Source of the DNA: Clostridia bacterium
GTDB taxonomy: Bacteria; Bacillota; Clostridia; Peptostreptococcales; Acidaminobacteraceae
Direction of reading: 5' to 3'
DNA length: 64,000 bases
Assembly (NCBI GenBank): GCA_016937975.1
Contig: JAFGVN010000073.1
Coordinates: 27,171-91,170 of the forward strand
The notes under the pieces are model-generated. The model was not told the origin of the DNA, ran no database searches, and saw only the letters and a program-made list of their open reading frames with translations. This document shows, piece by piece, positions 34,484 through 42,909 of the stretch; positions within the stretch are counted from its first letter, which is position 1; every line of letters starts with the position of its first letter. Both the position numbers and the translations under genes were made by a program.

Positions 34484-35818
34484 TTATTGCAATTGCTCCC
34501 CTTTATTAAATTTTACAAAACTATACAATATCATGAAAATTGGAGATATATAACACAATAGGGCATATGGACCATATTGAAGAGCTGATATGCCTGTTAA
34601 ACCTGTAATGATTAATGCGTTTACATTCCAAAATTCAATAGGAGCAATAATGGTCCCTGAATCCGAAATGACCCGTGCTAAAATTTCTGCACTGAGTTGC
34701 TTTTGTTGAAATGGCTCTTTTAAAGTTTGTGCTGGGATGATGATACCAACGGTTTGATCACAGGTAATAGAAGTGAGAAACATGCTTAAAAGACTAGTTT
34801 TAAGGATTAACTCAGATTGCTTTCTCGTTTTGTGAAGTACCAAATGAATTAATGGATCTAATAATTTACCGGCCATAAGGAGTCCTGTGAGAAAAACTGC
34901 CATGGAGACAATAATGAGTACTTCTACCATAGGCAGGATACCACCACCTTTAAAAATATCCATTAGAAAAGCATCTTCTACTTGAATATGATAACCAAAA
35001 ATCACATATTTAAGCCAGTCCAAAGTTGAGACTTGTTGTATGATGATGGCGCTTAAACTACCGAGGATAAACATAATCATCATATTTAATGTTGTTGGCA
35101 AATTGATTACAGCAAAGATCAACATTAATGCAGGAATGACGAGTAAACCCAGACTAATATCGTAAATCTCATAAATATTGCTTTGGAGACTGCTGATTTC
35201 CATGGGTATGTTGCTTTGATATCTACCATTTAGAAATCCATAAAGAACAGCCGTTATTAAAATGACTGGCAGCAAAGTTTTAAGAGCTGTCCTTAGATAA
35301 CTTTTATAGTCAATATGTGTCACTTGAAGTGTAAGATTCACTAATGCTGAAACCGGGGAGATCTTATCAGAGATAAAAGCACCTGAAACGATACAACCGA
35401 TGATAACGGCCTTTGGGTATCCCAAGGGCATAGCCAAAGCTAAAAAAACAATACCAATTGTTGAAAATGTACCTAAACCAGTGCCCATAACTAGAGAGAT
35501 GATCATGGTACCTAAGAACGTAATTAACAATAGATTCATATGTTCTGCAAAATTCAAGCCATAGAATATAATCGTTGGCAATAATCCAGAAGACATCCAT
35601 ACCGTGATGTTGGCACCAAGTAAAATAATAATGGCGAATACAGATTTACATTGATACACTTGATGCAGTGCACTTTTAATATGGTTTTTCTTATCCCTTG
35701 TACTCAGAAGCACAACAGCAATAGGCAAAATGAAGCCAAATGCCAAAGATATCTTAAGGTATACAGCGGTACTGATTGAAAGTACCAATATACCTAGAAT
35801 CCAGATGGTCCTTTTCAT
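34484..35818 (-). CDS. nhaC: NhaC-family Na+/H+ antiporter
   Basis: 444 residues with about eleven hydrophobic segments; start preceded by AAAGGAG. The motif GAFISDKISPVSALVNL near residue 152 and the later SITCDQTVGIIIPAQ are characteristic of NhaC-type carboxylate/cation antiporters. It sits in the membrane and exchanges Na+ (possibly with an organic ion) for protons. It starts one base after the HAD gene's stop, so the two are cotranscribed. Confidence 0.82.
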   Translation of the reverse strand: MKRTIWILGILVLSISTAVYLKISLAFGFILPIAVVLLSTRDKKNHIKSALHQVYQCKSVFAIIILLGANITVWMSSGLLPTIIFYGLNFAEHMNLLLITFLGTMIISLVMGTGLGTFSTIGIVFLALAMPLGYPKAVIIGCIVSGAFISDKISPVSALVNLTLQVTHIDYKSYLRTALKTLLPVILITAVLYGFLNGRYQSNIPMEISSLQSNIYEIYDISLGLLVIPALMLIFAVINLPTTLNMMIMFILGSLSAIIIQQVSTLDWLKYVIFGYHIQVEDAFLMDIFKGGGILPMVEVLIIVSMAVFLTGLLMAGKLLDPLIHLVLHKTRKQSELILKTSLLSMFLTSITCDQTVGIIIPAQTLKEPFQQKQLSAEILARVISDSGTIIAPIEFWNVNALIITGLTGISALQYGPYALLCYISPIFMILYSFVKFNKGEQLQ

Positions 35819-35819
35819 G

Positions 35820-36275
35820 TTACTCCTTTAAAGTTGCGATTAATTTGATTGGATTCACAATAAGTGAAATTGCTTCTTCTATGGATTTTACTACTAAATC
35901 AGAATTTAAAATCGCTTGGGTCGAACAGCCCTCGTGTCCAATGACAGCAATGCTGATGGCAGCCTTCTTTAACATATGTCTGTCGATGGTCCCATTGCCT
36001 ATAGCAATACAGGTTTTAGGATTTAAGGTTTCAATAAATTCACCTTTTTCTAGTCCGGTTTTGGTTTCCACGAGTGTAACATTTGTCATTTGAAACTGTT
36101 CTCTTACATTGCCATAGGTATCTCCAGTTAAAACATATACTTTAAAATCCTTTGATAATGCGTTGAGAAGGGGTTGTATATTTAGCAAATGGCCATCATT
36201 TGCAATGGTTCCATTATAATCAAATAAGATGTGATGAATCATCATAGATTCGTATCCAGGAATTTCTAATTTCAT
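35820..36275 (-). CDS. HAD-superfamily hydrolase (COG4087, soluble P-type-ATPase-like)
   Basis: 151 residues; ATG 36275 follows TTGGAGG. Motif I is FDYNGTIAND, with N where most HAD phosphatases have the second D. Motif II is VYVLTGDTYG and motif III-IV is IAIGNGTIDRHMLKKA. This matches the stand-alone P-domain-like proteins of COG4087. Cytoplasmic phosphatase or regulatory activity is possible; the substrate is unknown. It heads the operon with nhaC. Confidence 0.75.
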   Translation of the reverse strand: MKLEIPGYESMMIHHILFDYNGTIANDGHLLNIQPLLNALSKDFKVYVLTGDTYGNVREQFQMTNVTLVETKTGLEKGEFIETLNPKTCIAIGNGTIDRHMLKKAAISIAVIGHEGCSTQAILNSDLVVKSIEEAISLIVNPIKLIATLKE

Positions 36276-36331
36276 AATACCTCCAATATGAATAGAATAT
36301 AGCGAAATCTTTGAAAATACAACAGACTTCA

Positions 36332-36360
36332 TTGAAAAAAACTGGATATTAACATATAAT
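36332..36360 (+). promoter_or_regulatory. Promoter of the rubredoxin-ferritin operon
   Basis: TTGAAA (36332-36337) and TATAAT (36355-36360) are separated by 17 bases, about 70 bases before the rubredoxin gene. Confidence 0.8.
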
Positions 36361-36427
36361 GAAAACAGTTTAAGGGAAGATAATTTTGGTAATTATATGA
36401 AGGGAGGCTAAAATGGAAGGAGATTCT

Positions 36428-36595
36428 ATGAATCATTGGAAATGTACAAAATGCAGTTATGTCTATAAGCCGGAAAGAGGCGACTGGATTCATGACATTG
36501 AAAAGGGTACACCTTTTGAAGAGCTGCCGGAATATTGGAAATGTCCAACCTGTGGACAACCAAAGTTTTTATTTGAGGAGGTTATAGATGAATAA
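36428..36595 (+). CDS. Rubredoxin
   Basis: 55 residues. The four iron-ligand cysteines are in WKCTKCSY near 5-8 and WKCPTCGQPK near 39-42. The spacer is of normal length. ATG 36428 gives the usual rubredoxin length and follows AAGGAGA; ATG 36413, also with a good site (GGGAGG), would add five residues. It is a one-electron carrier. The gene overlaps the ferritin gene by eight bases, implying tight coupling. Confidence 0.92.
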   Translation: MNHWKCTKCSYVYKPERGDWIHDIEKGTPFEELPEYWKCPTCGQPKFLFEEVIDE

Positions 36596-37094
36596 TGTAG
36601 TAGCAAAAGCTTTGAGTGAACAAGTGAACAAAGAATTTTTCTCGGCTTACTTATATTTGGCAATGAATCAACATTTTGAAGATGAAAATATGCCTGGTAT
36701 GGCAAATTGGATGTATCAACAATTTTTAGAAGAACAATTTCATGCTAAAAAAATGTTGAAATATTTAAACTCAAGAGGCGTAAAAGTAGATCTTGAGCAA
36801 ATTGATAAGCCACAAGTTAAGTGGGATTCAAACATGGAAGTTTTTCAACATGTTTTGGAACATGAGCAATACGTTACTTCGTCAATTAACAATATTCAAA
36901 GTCTTGCAGTAGATGAAAAAGATTTTGCAACGATGAATTTCTTACAATGGTTTATTAATGAACAAATTGAAGAAGAAGAAAATGCAACAAACTTGATCAA
37001 GCAATTACAATTAATCGGTGACAATGGTTATGGTTTATTGATGCTGGATAAAGAATTGGCTCTACGCAACTTTGTGGAACCTGTAGTAGAATAA
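36588..37094 (+). CDS. ftn: Bacterial ferritin (non-heme)
   Basis: 168 residues, four-helix bundle of the FtnA type. Ferroxidase-site residues are visible: Glu in EFFSAYLYL near 17, EEQFH near 49-53, EHEQY near 94 and the INEQIEEE region near 127-134. A 24-subunit cage would store iron and consume oxygen or peroxide. It is preceded by rubredoxin, which may supply electrons for iron release or oxidant reduction. Strong site GAGGAGG precedes the start. Confidence 0.95.
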   Translation: MNNVVAKALSEQVNKEFFSAYLYLAMNQHFEDENMPGMANWMYQQFLEEQFHAKKMLKYLNSRGVKVDLEQIDKPQVKWDSNMEVFQHVLEHEQYVTSSINNIQSLAVDEKDFATMNFLQWFINEQIEEEENATNLIKQLQLIGDNGYGLLMLDKELALRNFVEPVVE

Positions 37095-37546
37095 TGTCAT
37101 TTATTCATGAAAAAGTGAGATTAAACGCATCGATGACCCAAGCGATGCGCTTCTTTCTTATTGAAGGTTCTATAGAAAAGTGGCTTGGTAAGCCTATTAA
37201 GGTGGAAAATAAATTAAATGGACAATATTGGATGTCTTTATCTTTTCAAGATTTAGAATGGGAAAGCAAAGGATTCGTATTAGATAAGCAATTTGAAAGA
37301 TCAATTAAAATTTCCTTTTTTGAATCAAATTCACATCAAAGTACCGTTGAAATATTTTTTATGCCCTGTACCTCAAAGACAACCTATTGTACTGAAATTC
37401 ATTTGGTTCACAAAGATGTGAAAGATAAGGATTTCATTCAAAAGTTTTGGGAAGAAAAATGCAATATTTTGAGAGAGAACTTCAATGGCAATTGGGTGAT
37501 TGAAGATCGTGATTTAATCCTCTCAACTTTAAAAGGTGGATTTTAG
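37094..37546 (+). CDS. SRPBCC/START-like domain protein
   Basis: 150 residues. The pattern of an N-terminal strand followed by a helix with SIEKWLG, then long strands with YWMSLSFQDLEWESKGFV, and a final long amphipathic helix resembles the AHSA1/SRPBCC hydrophobic-ligand fold. It overlaps the ferritin stop by one base and is therefore in the rubredoxin-ferritin operon. Ligand and role are unknown. Confidence 0.5.
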   Translation: MSFIHEKVRLNASMTQAMRFFLIEGSIEKWLGKPIKVENKLNGQYWMSLSFQDLEWESKGFVLDKQFERSIKISFFESNSHQSTVEIFFMPCTSKTTYCTEIHLVHKDVKDKDFIQKFWEEKCNILRENFNGNWVIEDRDLILSTLKGGF

Positions 37547-37558
37547 AAAGGAAGTATT

Positions 37559-38293
37559 TTGAACTATAAATTAACAATCAAATATGATGGCACCCGTTAT
37601 AAGGGATGGCAGAGACTCACAAATACTGATATGACCATTCAAGGGAAAATTGAAGATGTCTTGTTTCAGATGTTTTTTGAACCCGTAGAAATTCATGGTT
37701 CTGGCAGAACCGATGCTGGAGTCCATGCGGAAAATCAAATCGCAAATTTTAAAATTGATACAGACGTATCCACAAAGGAACTTAAAGAATATTTATACCG
37801 TTACTTGCCAGATGATATTGTTGTAACAGGTGTGAAAAAAGTCCCTGAAAATTTTCATGCGCGATTAAATGCAAAAGAAAAAACATATGTTTATAAAATC
37901 TATAATGATTTTTATCATGATCCATTTACGCGAAAATATATGCTTCATGTTCAGGAGCAACTCGATGTGGATGCCATGAAAAAGGCAGCGCAGTATTTTA
38001 TTGGAACCTATGATTTTACTGCATTTACAACAGTTAAATCAAAGAAAAAATCAATGGAAAGAACCATTTATGATATCCAAATCTTTAAGAGTGGACATGA
38101 AATGGATATTCATTTAGTTGGAAATGGTTTCTTGCACAATATGGCAAGAAAAATAGTGGGTACCCTTGTAGAAGTTGGTCTTGGTAATATTAAAGCCGAA
38201 TCATTAGGTGCAATCATTAATGATAAAGATCGTACAAAAACAGGTACGATGGCACCTGCAAAAGGTCTTTATTTATTCCACATTAAATATTAA
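37559..38293 (+). CDS. truA: tRNA pseudouridine synthase A
   Basis: 244 residues from TTG 37559 after AGAAAGGAAG. The catalytic aspartate is in SGRTDAGVHA near residue 52, with KYDGTRYKGWQ at the N terminus and FLHNMARKIVGTL near 196. It isomerises uridines 38-40 in the tRNA anticodon arm. Confidence 0.93.
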   Translation: MNYKLTIKYDGTRYKGWQRLTNTDMTIQGKIEDVLFQMFFEPVEIHGSGRTDAGVHAENQIANFKIDTDVSTKELKEYLYRYLPDDIVVTGVKKVPENFHARLNAKEKTYVYKIYNDFYHDPFTRKYMLHVQEQLDVDAMKKAAQYFIGTYDFTAFTTVKSKKKSMERTIYDIQIFKSGHEMDIHLVGNGFLHNMARKIVGTLVEVGLGNIKAESLGAIINDKDRTKTGTMAPAKGLYLFHIKY

Positions 38294-38299
38294 CGTTAA

Positions 38300-38330
38300 T
38301 TGTCAACCTAATCAAAAAACAGGTTGACAA
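38300..38330 (+). promoter_or_regulatory. BirA (biotin) operator upstream of bioY
   Basis: TTGTCAACC (38300-38308), 13 bases, GGTTGACAA (38322-38330). This has the form of the BirA operator found before biotin genes in many bacteria (TTGTnAACC, spacer, GGTTnACAA). The -35 TTGACA of the bioY promoter is part of the right half-site. The repeat extends to 38297-38333 and is followed by a T run, so the same DNA could also end truA transcription. Confidence 0.85.
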
Positions 38331-38352
38331 TTATTTTTTTTGAAGGTAATAT
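38324..38352 (+). promoter_or_regulatory. bioY promoter
   Basis: TTGACA (38324-38329) and TAATAT (38347-38352) are 17 bases apart. The -35 coincides with the right arm of the BirA operator. Confidence 0.65.
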
Positions 38353-38385
38353 AAGTGGTGTAAATAAGATTAAGGAGTAAGAAGT

Positions 38386-38958
38386 ATGAAATTAACAGTA
38401 AAAGATATGGTATTATGTAGTTTTTTTGCAGCGCTTATTTCCATTAGTGCTTACTTATCACTTCCGTCACCAACGGGGGTGCCATTTTCATTACAACCTT
38501 TGTTTGCTATGATGGCAGGTGCATTTTTGGGTTCAAAACGTGGTGCAATTGCCATGACGGTTTATATGCTAATTGGTTTAATTGGTATTCCAGTTTTTTC
38601 TAACGGTACAGGTGGCTTTGGTGTGATTTTATCACCAACTTTTGGTTACATTATTGGTTTTATTGCCATGGCATTTGTAGTCGGTAAAGTCGTAGAAATG
38701 ACGGAAGGCACAAAGGCTAAATTATTAGGATTAATTTTGGCACCTGTATTGGGTGTGGCAGTAAATTATATGATTGGCGTTCCGTATTTACTGATGATTT
38801 TCAATGTGGTTAAAGGTGCAGGGATTACATTCTACGTTGCCCTGACATATGGTTTCTTCCCATATATACTTTTGGATCTCATTAAAGCTGGCTTAGTTGT
38901 TATGATGCTTATGAGTATTGTACCTAAGCTAAGGTTAGCAGGAGCTTTAGAAAACTAA
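38386..38958 (+). CDS. bioY: Biotin transporter substrate-binding subunit BioY
   Basis: 190 residues with about six transmembrane helices; the start is preceded by TTAAGGAG. Family motifs include SLPSPTGVPFSLQPLFAMMAG near 22-42 and SPTFGYIIGF near 83. BioY is the S component of an ECF transporter; no energising EcfAT genes are in the window, so it would share a general ECF module. Control by BirA fits biotin uptake. Confidence 0.93.
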   Translation: MKLTVKDMVLCSFFAALISISAYLSLPSPTGVPFSLQPLFAMMAGAFLGSKRGAIAMTVYMLIGLIGIPVFSNGTGGFGVILSPTFGYIIGFIAMAFVVGKVVEMTEGTKAKLLGLILAPVLGVAVNYMIGVPYLLMIFNVVKGAGITFYVALTYGFFPYILLDLIKAGLVVMMLMSIVPKLRLAGALEN

Positions 38959-38977
38959 ATATCGTGAAGATTCATAA

Positions 38978-39012
38978 GAGATGTGAAACAGATTGTTTTA
39001 CATCTTTTTTTC
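38978..39012 (+). terminator. Terminator after bioY
   Basis: An 11-bp stem AGATGTGAAAC/GTTTTACATCT with one G-U pair and a five-base loop is followed by a T run (39005-39011). Confidence 0.85.
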
Positions 39013-39042
39013 TGGGGTAAGATAAACTTCGGAGGTGTCTAC

Positions 39043-40497
39043 ATGTTTCGAGAGCAATTGTATCAAACATTAAATAAATATTTTGAGGGCAATACACTAG
39101 ACCCTATCATAAAAGAGATATCCCAAATCTACCAATATGATTTAAATGAGAAAATGTATGAGGCTGCTTTTGATTTGGCACCAGTTGCCTTGGTAATTTT
39201 GGATAATGATATGGAAGTGTTGGAAATGAATCAACAGGCCAAGTATTTACTAGGGGATATGAAAGGCCTTAATTTCAAAGGGATAATCCATCAAAAGACC
39301 TTAGATCTCTATGAACATTATATTCAAAAATTTAGTTCAACGAGTTTCAGTCTGCCAATACATTTGGAACTTAATATTGAAAATGAAATCAAGTACATTA
39401 AAATGGTTACAAAAAGAATTGATAAATTACATTTACAAACGGCAATTGTAGATGAATCCTTTGAACAGAGTACTTTAAATCAACTTGAAATACTAAGTTT
39501 CAAAGATCATCTCACAGGATTGTATAATCGGCGTTTTTTCCAGGAAGAGATGAATCGTTTAGATGTGAAGCGGAATTATCCTATAGGATTGATTCTGGTC
39601 GATGTTAATGGTCTCAAGCTGATTAACGATGCCTTTGGCCATTTGAAAGGAGATGAGTTGATTAAGACAACTGCTCAAGTCTTATTGGATTCTTGTCGGC
39701 AAGACGATGTAGTAGCAAGAATCGGTGGAGATGAATTTGGGATTATTCTCCCAAGAACAGAAAAAGCGGTTATTGATCAATTGCTTAAAAGAATAAATCA
39801 TGAGATTTCAAAAAAGTATATTGGTGATATTCAATTGTCAATTGCCTGTGGTTATAGCATAAAAAATGGCAATATGGATAGCTTTGATCATCTTTTCAAA
39901 AGAGCAGAGGATGCGATGTATAAAGACAAACTCGTGAATTCATCTTCACAAAGAGTAGAAATCATCAATGGTATTTTAGCAACTTTGCATGAAAAGCATA
40001 AAAGAGAGAGGCTTCACTCTAAGTCGGTCAGTGATTATATGATTCGGTTGGGAGAGGCTATGGGTTTTGGTAGTGCTAGGCTCAGTGTCATGGCTTCAGC
40101 CGGTTTACTTCATGATATTGGGAAAATCGCAATAGATTATTCTTTGTTAGAACAAGAAAGAGCTTTAACGGAGGCAGAAAGATTGATTGTAAACCAACAT
40201 GCTGAAATCGGTTATCGTATTTTAAAAAGTACAGCTACATTTGGTGATATAGCAGAAATCGTTCTATATCATCATGAAAACATGGATGGTACAGGTTATC
40301 CAAAGGGTTTAAAGGGCTCAGAAATTCCACTGGAATCTAGAATGCTAAACATATGTGACGCCTTTGATACCATGATCAATCATCCTCTTGTTGGCGGTAT
40401 CATGTCAAAAAATGAAGCGATAGCAGAATTAAAGGCTAAGGCAGGGAAACAATTTGATAAACTTCTTGTTGAGATTTTTATAAATAAAGTCCTCTAG
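39043..40497 (+). CDS. PAS-GGDEF-HD-GYP bifunctional c-di-GMP protein
   Basis: 484 residues; ATG 39043 follows CGGAGGTG. A PAS-like domain (about 40-150, APVALVILDNDMEVLEMN) precedes a GGDEF domain (about 165-305) with an intact IGGDEF near 228, preceded by RQDD at the inhibitory-site position. The C-terminal HD-GYP domain (about 325-484) has HDIGKIA and HHENMDGTGYPKGLKG. Both synthesis and degradation of c-di-GMP are therefore possible. Such fusions often act mainly in one direction; which one cannot be told here. No membrane segment is seen. Confidence 0.9.
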   Translation: MFREQLYQTLNKYFEGNTLDPIIKEISQIYQYDLNEKMYEAAFDLAPVALVILDNDMEVLEMNQQAKYLLGDMKGLNFKGIIHQKTLDLYEHYIQKFSSTSFSLPIHLELNIENEIKYIKMVTKRIDKLHLQTAIVDESFEQSTLNQLEILSFKDHLTGLYNRRFFQEEMNRLDVKRNYPIGLILVDVNGLKLINDAFGHLKGDELIKTTAQVLLDSCRQDDVVARIGGDEFGIILPRTEKAVIDQLLKRINHEISKKYIGDIQLSIACGYSIKNGNMDSFDHLFKRAEDAMYKDKLVNSSSQRVEIINGILATLHEKHKRERLHSKSVSDYMIRLGEAMGFGSARLSVMASAGLLHDIGKIAIDYSLLEQERALTEAERLIVNQHAEIGYRILKSTATFGDIAEIVLYHHENMDGTGYPKGLKGSEIPLESRMLNICDAFDTMINHPLVGGIMSKNEAIAELKAKAGKQFDKLLVEIFINKVL

Positions 40498-40527
40498 TGA
40501 AAACACTAGAGGAAATTTCTTTTTTTG
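40491..40527. terminator. Terminator hairpin between GGDEF/HD-GYP and corA genes
   Basis: A 9-bp perfect stem CCTCTAGTG/CACTAGAGG with an AAAA loop covers both convergent stop regions. The plus-strand T run begins a few bases after the stem. Confidence 0.75.
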
Positions 40528-41513
40528 AAAAAATAAAACATACCGCCACCTAATAAAAAACAAATAAAAATGAAAATATAAATGGCATATGGCTGATGTA
40601 AGCCTGGGAAGTATGTGAAGTTCATTCCAAAAAAACCTGCTAAAAATGAGAGTGGTATAAAAATGGTTGAAAAAATTGCTAGAGTCGTCATAACTTTATT
40701 GGTTTGATAACTTAAGTTCGACATTTGTGTATCGTATAAACTGCCGATGATTTCTCGATACAAGTTGACATGTTCCATAATTTGATCGAGATGATCAAGA
40801 ATGTCTTTGTAGTTTCTATACAGTGGATGTTGACTATGTAAATAATTTTGAAGCATCATTTTTACGGGTAAAACAGCATTTCGAATAAGGAGTAGTTCCT
40901 TCTTGAGAGAATAGATACTTTCCAAGGTCATACTTTTTTCTTCCAAAATATCATATTCCAAATCTTCGATTTTCTTGTTGATTGAAGGTAAGATTTCAAA
41001 ATACTGATCCACAAGATGGTCAATAAGACGATAATATAAGAAATCGATATTTGAGCTGCGAATCTTCCCTATTTTCTCTTCTATGGCTTTTCTTAGATCA
41101 TCAAAAACATCTCCGGCAGTTTCTTGAAAAGTAATTAACACCTGCTGTGTTTTAATCATAGATACATGTTCGTGAATAATTTCTTGATCTTTGAGGTAAA
41201 GCATTTTAAAAATGGAGAAACTAAATTTTTCATTTTCTTCAATTTTGCAGTTCGTTGAAACCTGAACAATATCTTCCAAAGTAAAGCGATCCACATGATA
41301 TTTTTTTTCTATAGCTTCAAGAATGGACATATCATGAAGACCTGTGATGTTAATCCAAGTGTTTTCTCTCGTTAAAGGAATGTCTTCTATTTTTTGATAA
41401 GTATGAAAAGTCCATGACTTTTCATCATAGTCATAGACTTCAATGGTGATCGGTTCCGTTCTAAATTTACCTGTATATTCTAAACTGCCTGGTAATCTTA
41501 ATTTTGATTGCAT
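40506..41513 (-). CDS. corA: CorA-family magnesium/cobalt transporter
   Basis: 335 residues. A large N-terminal cytoplasmic domain and long helix (about 150-270) lead to two C-terminal transmembrane segments (about 275-297 and 308-328). The signature GMN follows the first one (FFGMNFTY). It forms a pentameric Mg2+ channel. The C-terminal tail is positively charged (KKRNF), as usual. Confidence 0.93.
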   Translation of the reverse strand: MQSKLRLPGSLEYTGKFRTEPITIEVYDYDEKSWTFHTYQKIEDIPLTRENTWINITGLHDMSILEAIEKKYHVDRFTLEDIVQVSTNCKIEENEKFSFSIFKMLYLKDQEIIHEHVSMIKTQQVLITFQETAGDVFDDLRKAIEEKIGKIRSSNIDFLYYRLIDHLVDQYFEILPSINKKIEDLEYDILEEKSMTLESIYSLKKELLLIRNAVLPVKMMLQNYLHSQHPLYRNYKDILDHLDQIMEHVNLYREIIGSLYDTQMSNLSYQTNKVMTTLAIFSTIFIPLSFLAGFFGMNFTYFPGLHQPYAIYIFIFICFLLGGGMFYFFKKRNFL

Positions 41514-41561
41514 AATTACACCTCATGGGAACATTATATCATAAGCTTTGGGAGAAAATTT

Positions 41562-42815
41562 TCATTTCTTGCTTTTAAAGTTTTTTTTAGTTTCTATGAA
41601 TCCTGTGAATAAATACCCTATGGCACTGATGAAAGCCATAAGACCTACGGTGATCCAAACACCTTTAAAACCACTTTGCTCTAGAAAATAACTGATGATT
41701 TTAGGACTAATGACATAACCGGTTCCAATGATAAAGCCAATAATAGCACTAAACCTGCCACGTAAATTAACAGGGGTGTTTGACATGACAAAGGCATTAC
41801 CGTGGGTAATGATAATGATTTCTCCTAAGGTCCACATAAACACGGAAATGACATAAATGATAATATGCGTCTTGGCAAAATAAAGGATACCAAAGCCAAA
41901 AGCATAAAATAGAGCACCAATACTAAGACTATGGATCGTTCTTAATTTGCTCATAAGTTCTGTAAGAGTAAGGGTAAATAATAAGACAATGATGGCATTA
42001 AAACTCATTAATGCACCATAATATTTTGCACCTGAATCTATAAAGAACGTATTTAAATGTAGAGAAAGACCATAATTATGCTGAGCGTAAACAAAAGCAC
42101 CTATTAATGAAAAAATAGTATAAAGCACTAAAATAGGACGTTTTAGGAATATCCAAAGGGGATTTCCTGACGTGTAGCTTTCGTGACCTTTAATTTCTTC
42201 CATTTGTTCTTTGGTCATCAAAGTCTCTTTTACGAATAGAGCAATGAGTATTAAACCGATGATTGTAGTCATTGCATCTCCAATAAAGAACCAGGTGACA
42301 TAGTTTTTTAACAGAAATCCGCCAAGGATTGGACCAATAGCAACCCCTAAATTGATGCCAAGATAAATTAAGGCATAAGCTCTTTTTCTTTGATTTTCTT
42401 CCGGGACAAGATCTGCAACCATTGCATTGGCAATTGGACCCGTTAGATTAAAAAATATGGAAGCGATAATCAACAGATAGGGTACTAAAGTTGGTGAGCT
42501 GTTGGTCGCAATTCCACAGAGGATAAAGATTGAAGCACCAATACCATTGGCAAGGATATAGAGTTTTTTTCTACCTTTTTTGTCAGCAAATGCGCCACCT
42601 AAGAAAGGTGAAACCATGGAAAAAACGGCATTTAATACGACAAAATCCGCAATTTGGACAGGGGTATAATGCAGCTTTATGCTCATATATAAGGTTAAAA
42701 AGCCATAAACAAAACCACCGACTCGGTTAATGACTTGAGCTAAAAACAAAATATAGATGCCTTGAGGCAGTCCACCATAATTCTTTTTGATCTTTAAGAA
42801 TACTTGATTTGTCAT
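41562..42815 (-). CDS. MFS transporter
   Basis: 417 residues, twelve predicted membrane segments; ATG 42815 follows TTGGAGG. The MFS motif between helices 2 and 3 is clear (GGAFADKKGRKKLYI near 80), and AYALIYLGINLGVAIGP resembles the motif of drug exporters. Export of a drug or metabolite is likely; the substrate is unknown. It lies downstream of the beta-CASP gene on the same strand but is separated from it by a terminator. Confidence 0.85.
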   Translation of the reverse strand: MTNQVFLKIKKNYGGLPQGIYILFLAQVINRVGGFVYGFLTLYMSIKLHYTPVQIADFVVLNAVFSMVSPFLGGAFADKKGRKKLYILANGIGASIFILCGIATNSSPTLVPYLLIIASIFFNLTGPIANAMVADLVPEENQRKRAYALIYLGINLGVAIGPILGGFLLKNYVTWFFIGDAMTTIIGLILIALFVKETLMTKEQMEEIKGHESYTSGNPLWIFLKRPILVLYTIFSLIGAFVYAQHNYGLSLHLNTFFIDSGAKYYGALMSFNAIIVLLFTLTLTELMSKLRTIHSLSIGALFYAFGFGILYFAKTHIIIYVISVFMWTLGEIIIITHGNAFVMSNTPVNLRGRFSAIIGFIIGTGYVISPKIISYFLEQSGFKGVWITVGLMAFISAIGYLFTGFIETKKNFKSKK

Positions 42816-42870
42816 AATGACCTCCAACCTCATTTTATCATGAAAAGTGTTCAAGTGACCTTTGGAAACA

Positions 42871-42897
42871 AAAAAATTAACACCTTTAAAGGTGTTA
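42871..42897 (-). terminator. Terminator after the beta-CASP nuclease gene
   Basis: On the minus strand the 10-bp palindromic stem TAACACCTTT/AAAGGTGTTA is followed by seven T residues (complement of the A run at 42871-42876). Confidence 0.82.
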
Positions 42898-42909
42898 ACA
42901 TCATGTGAA

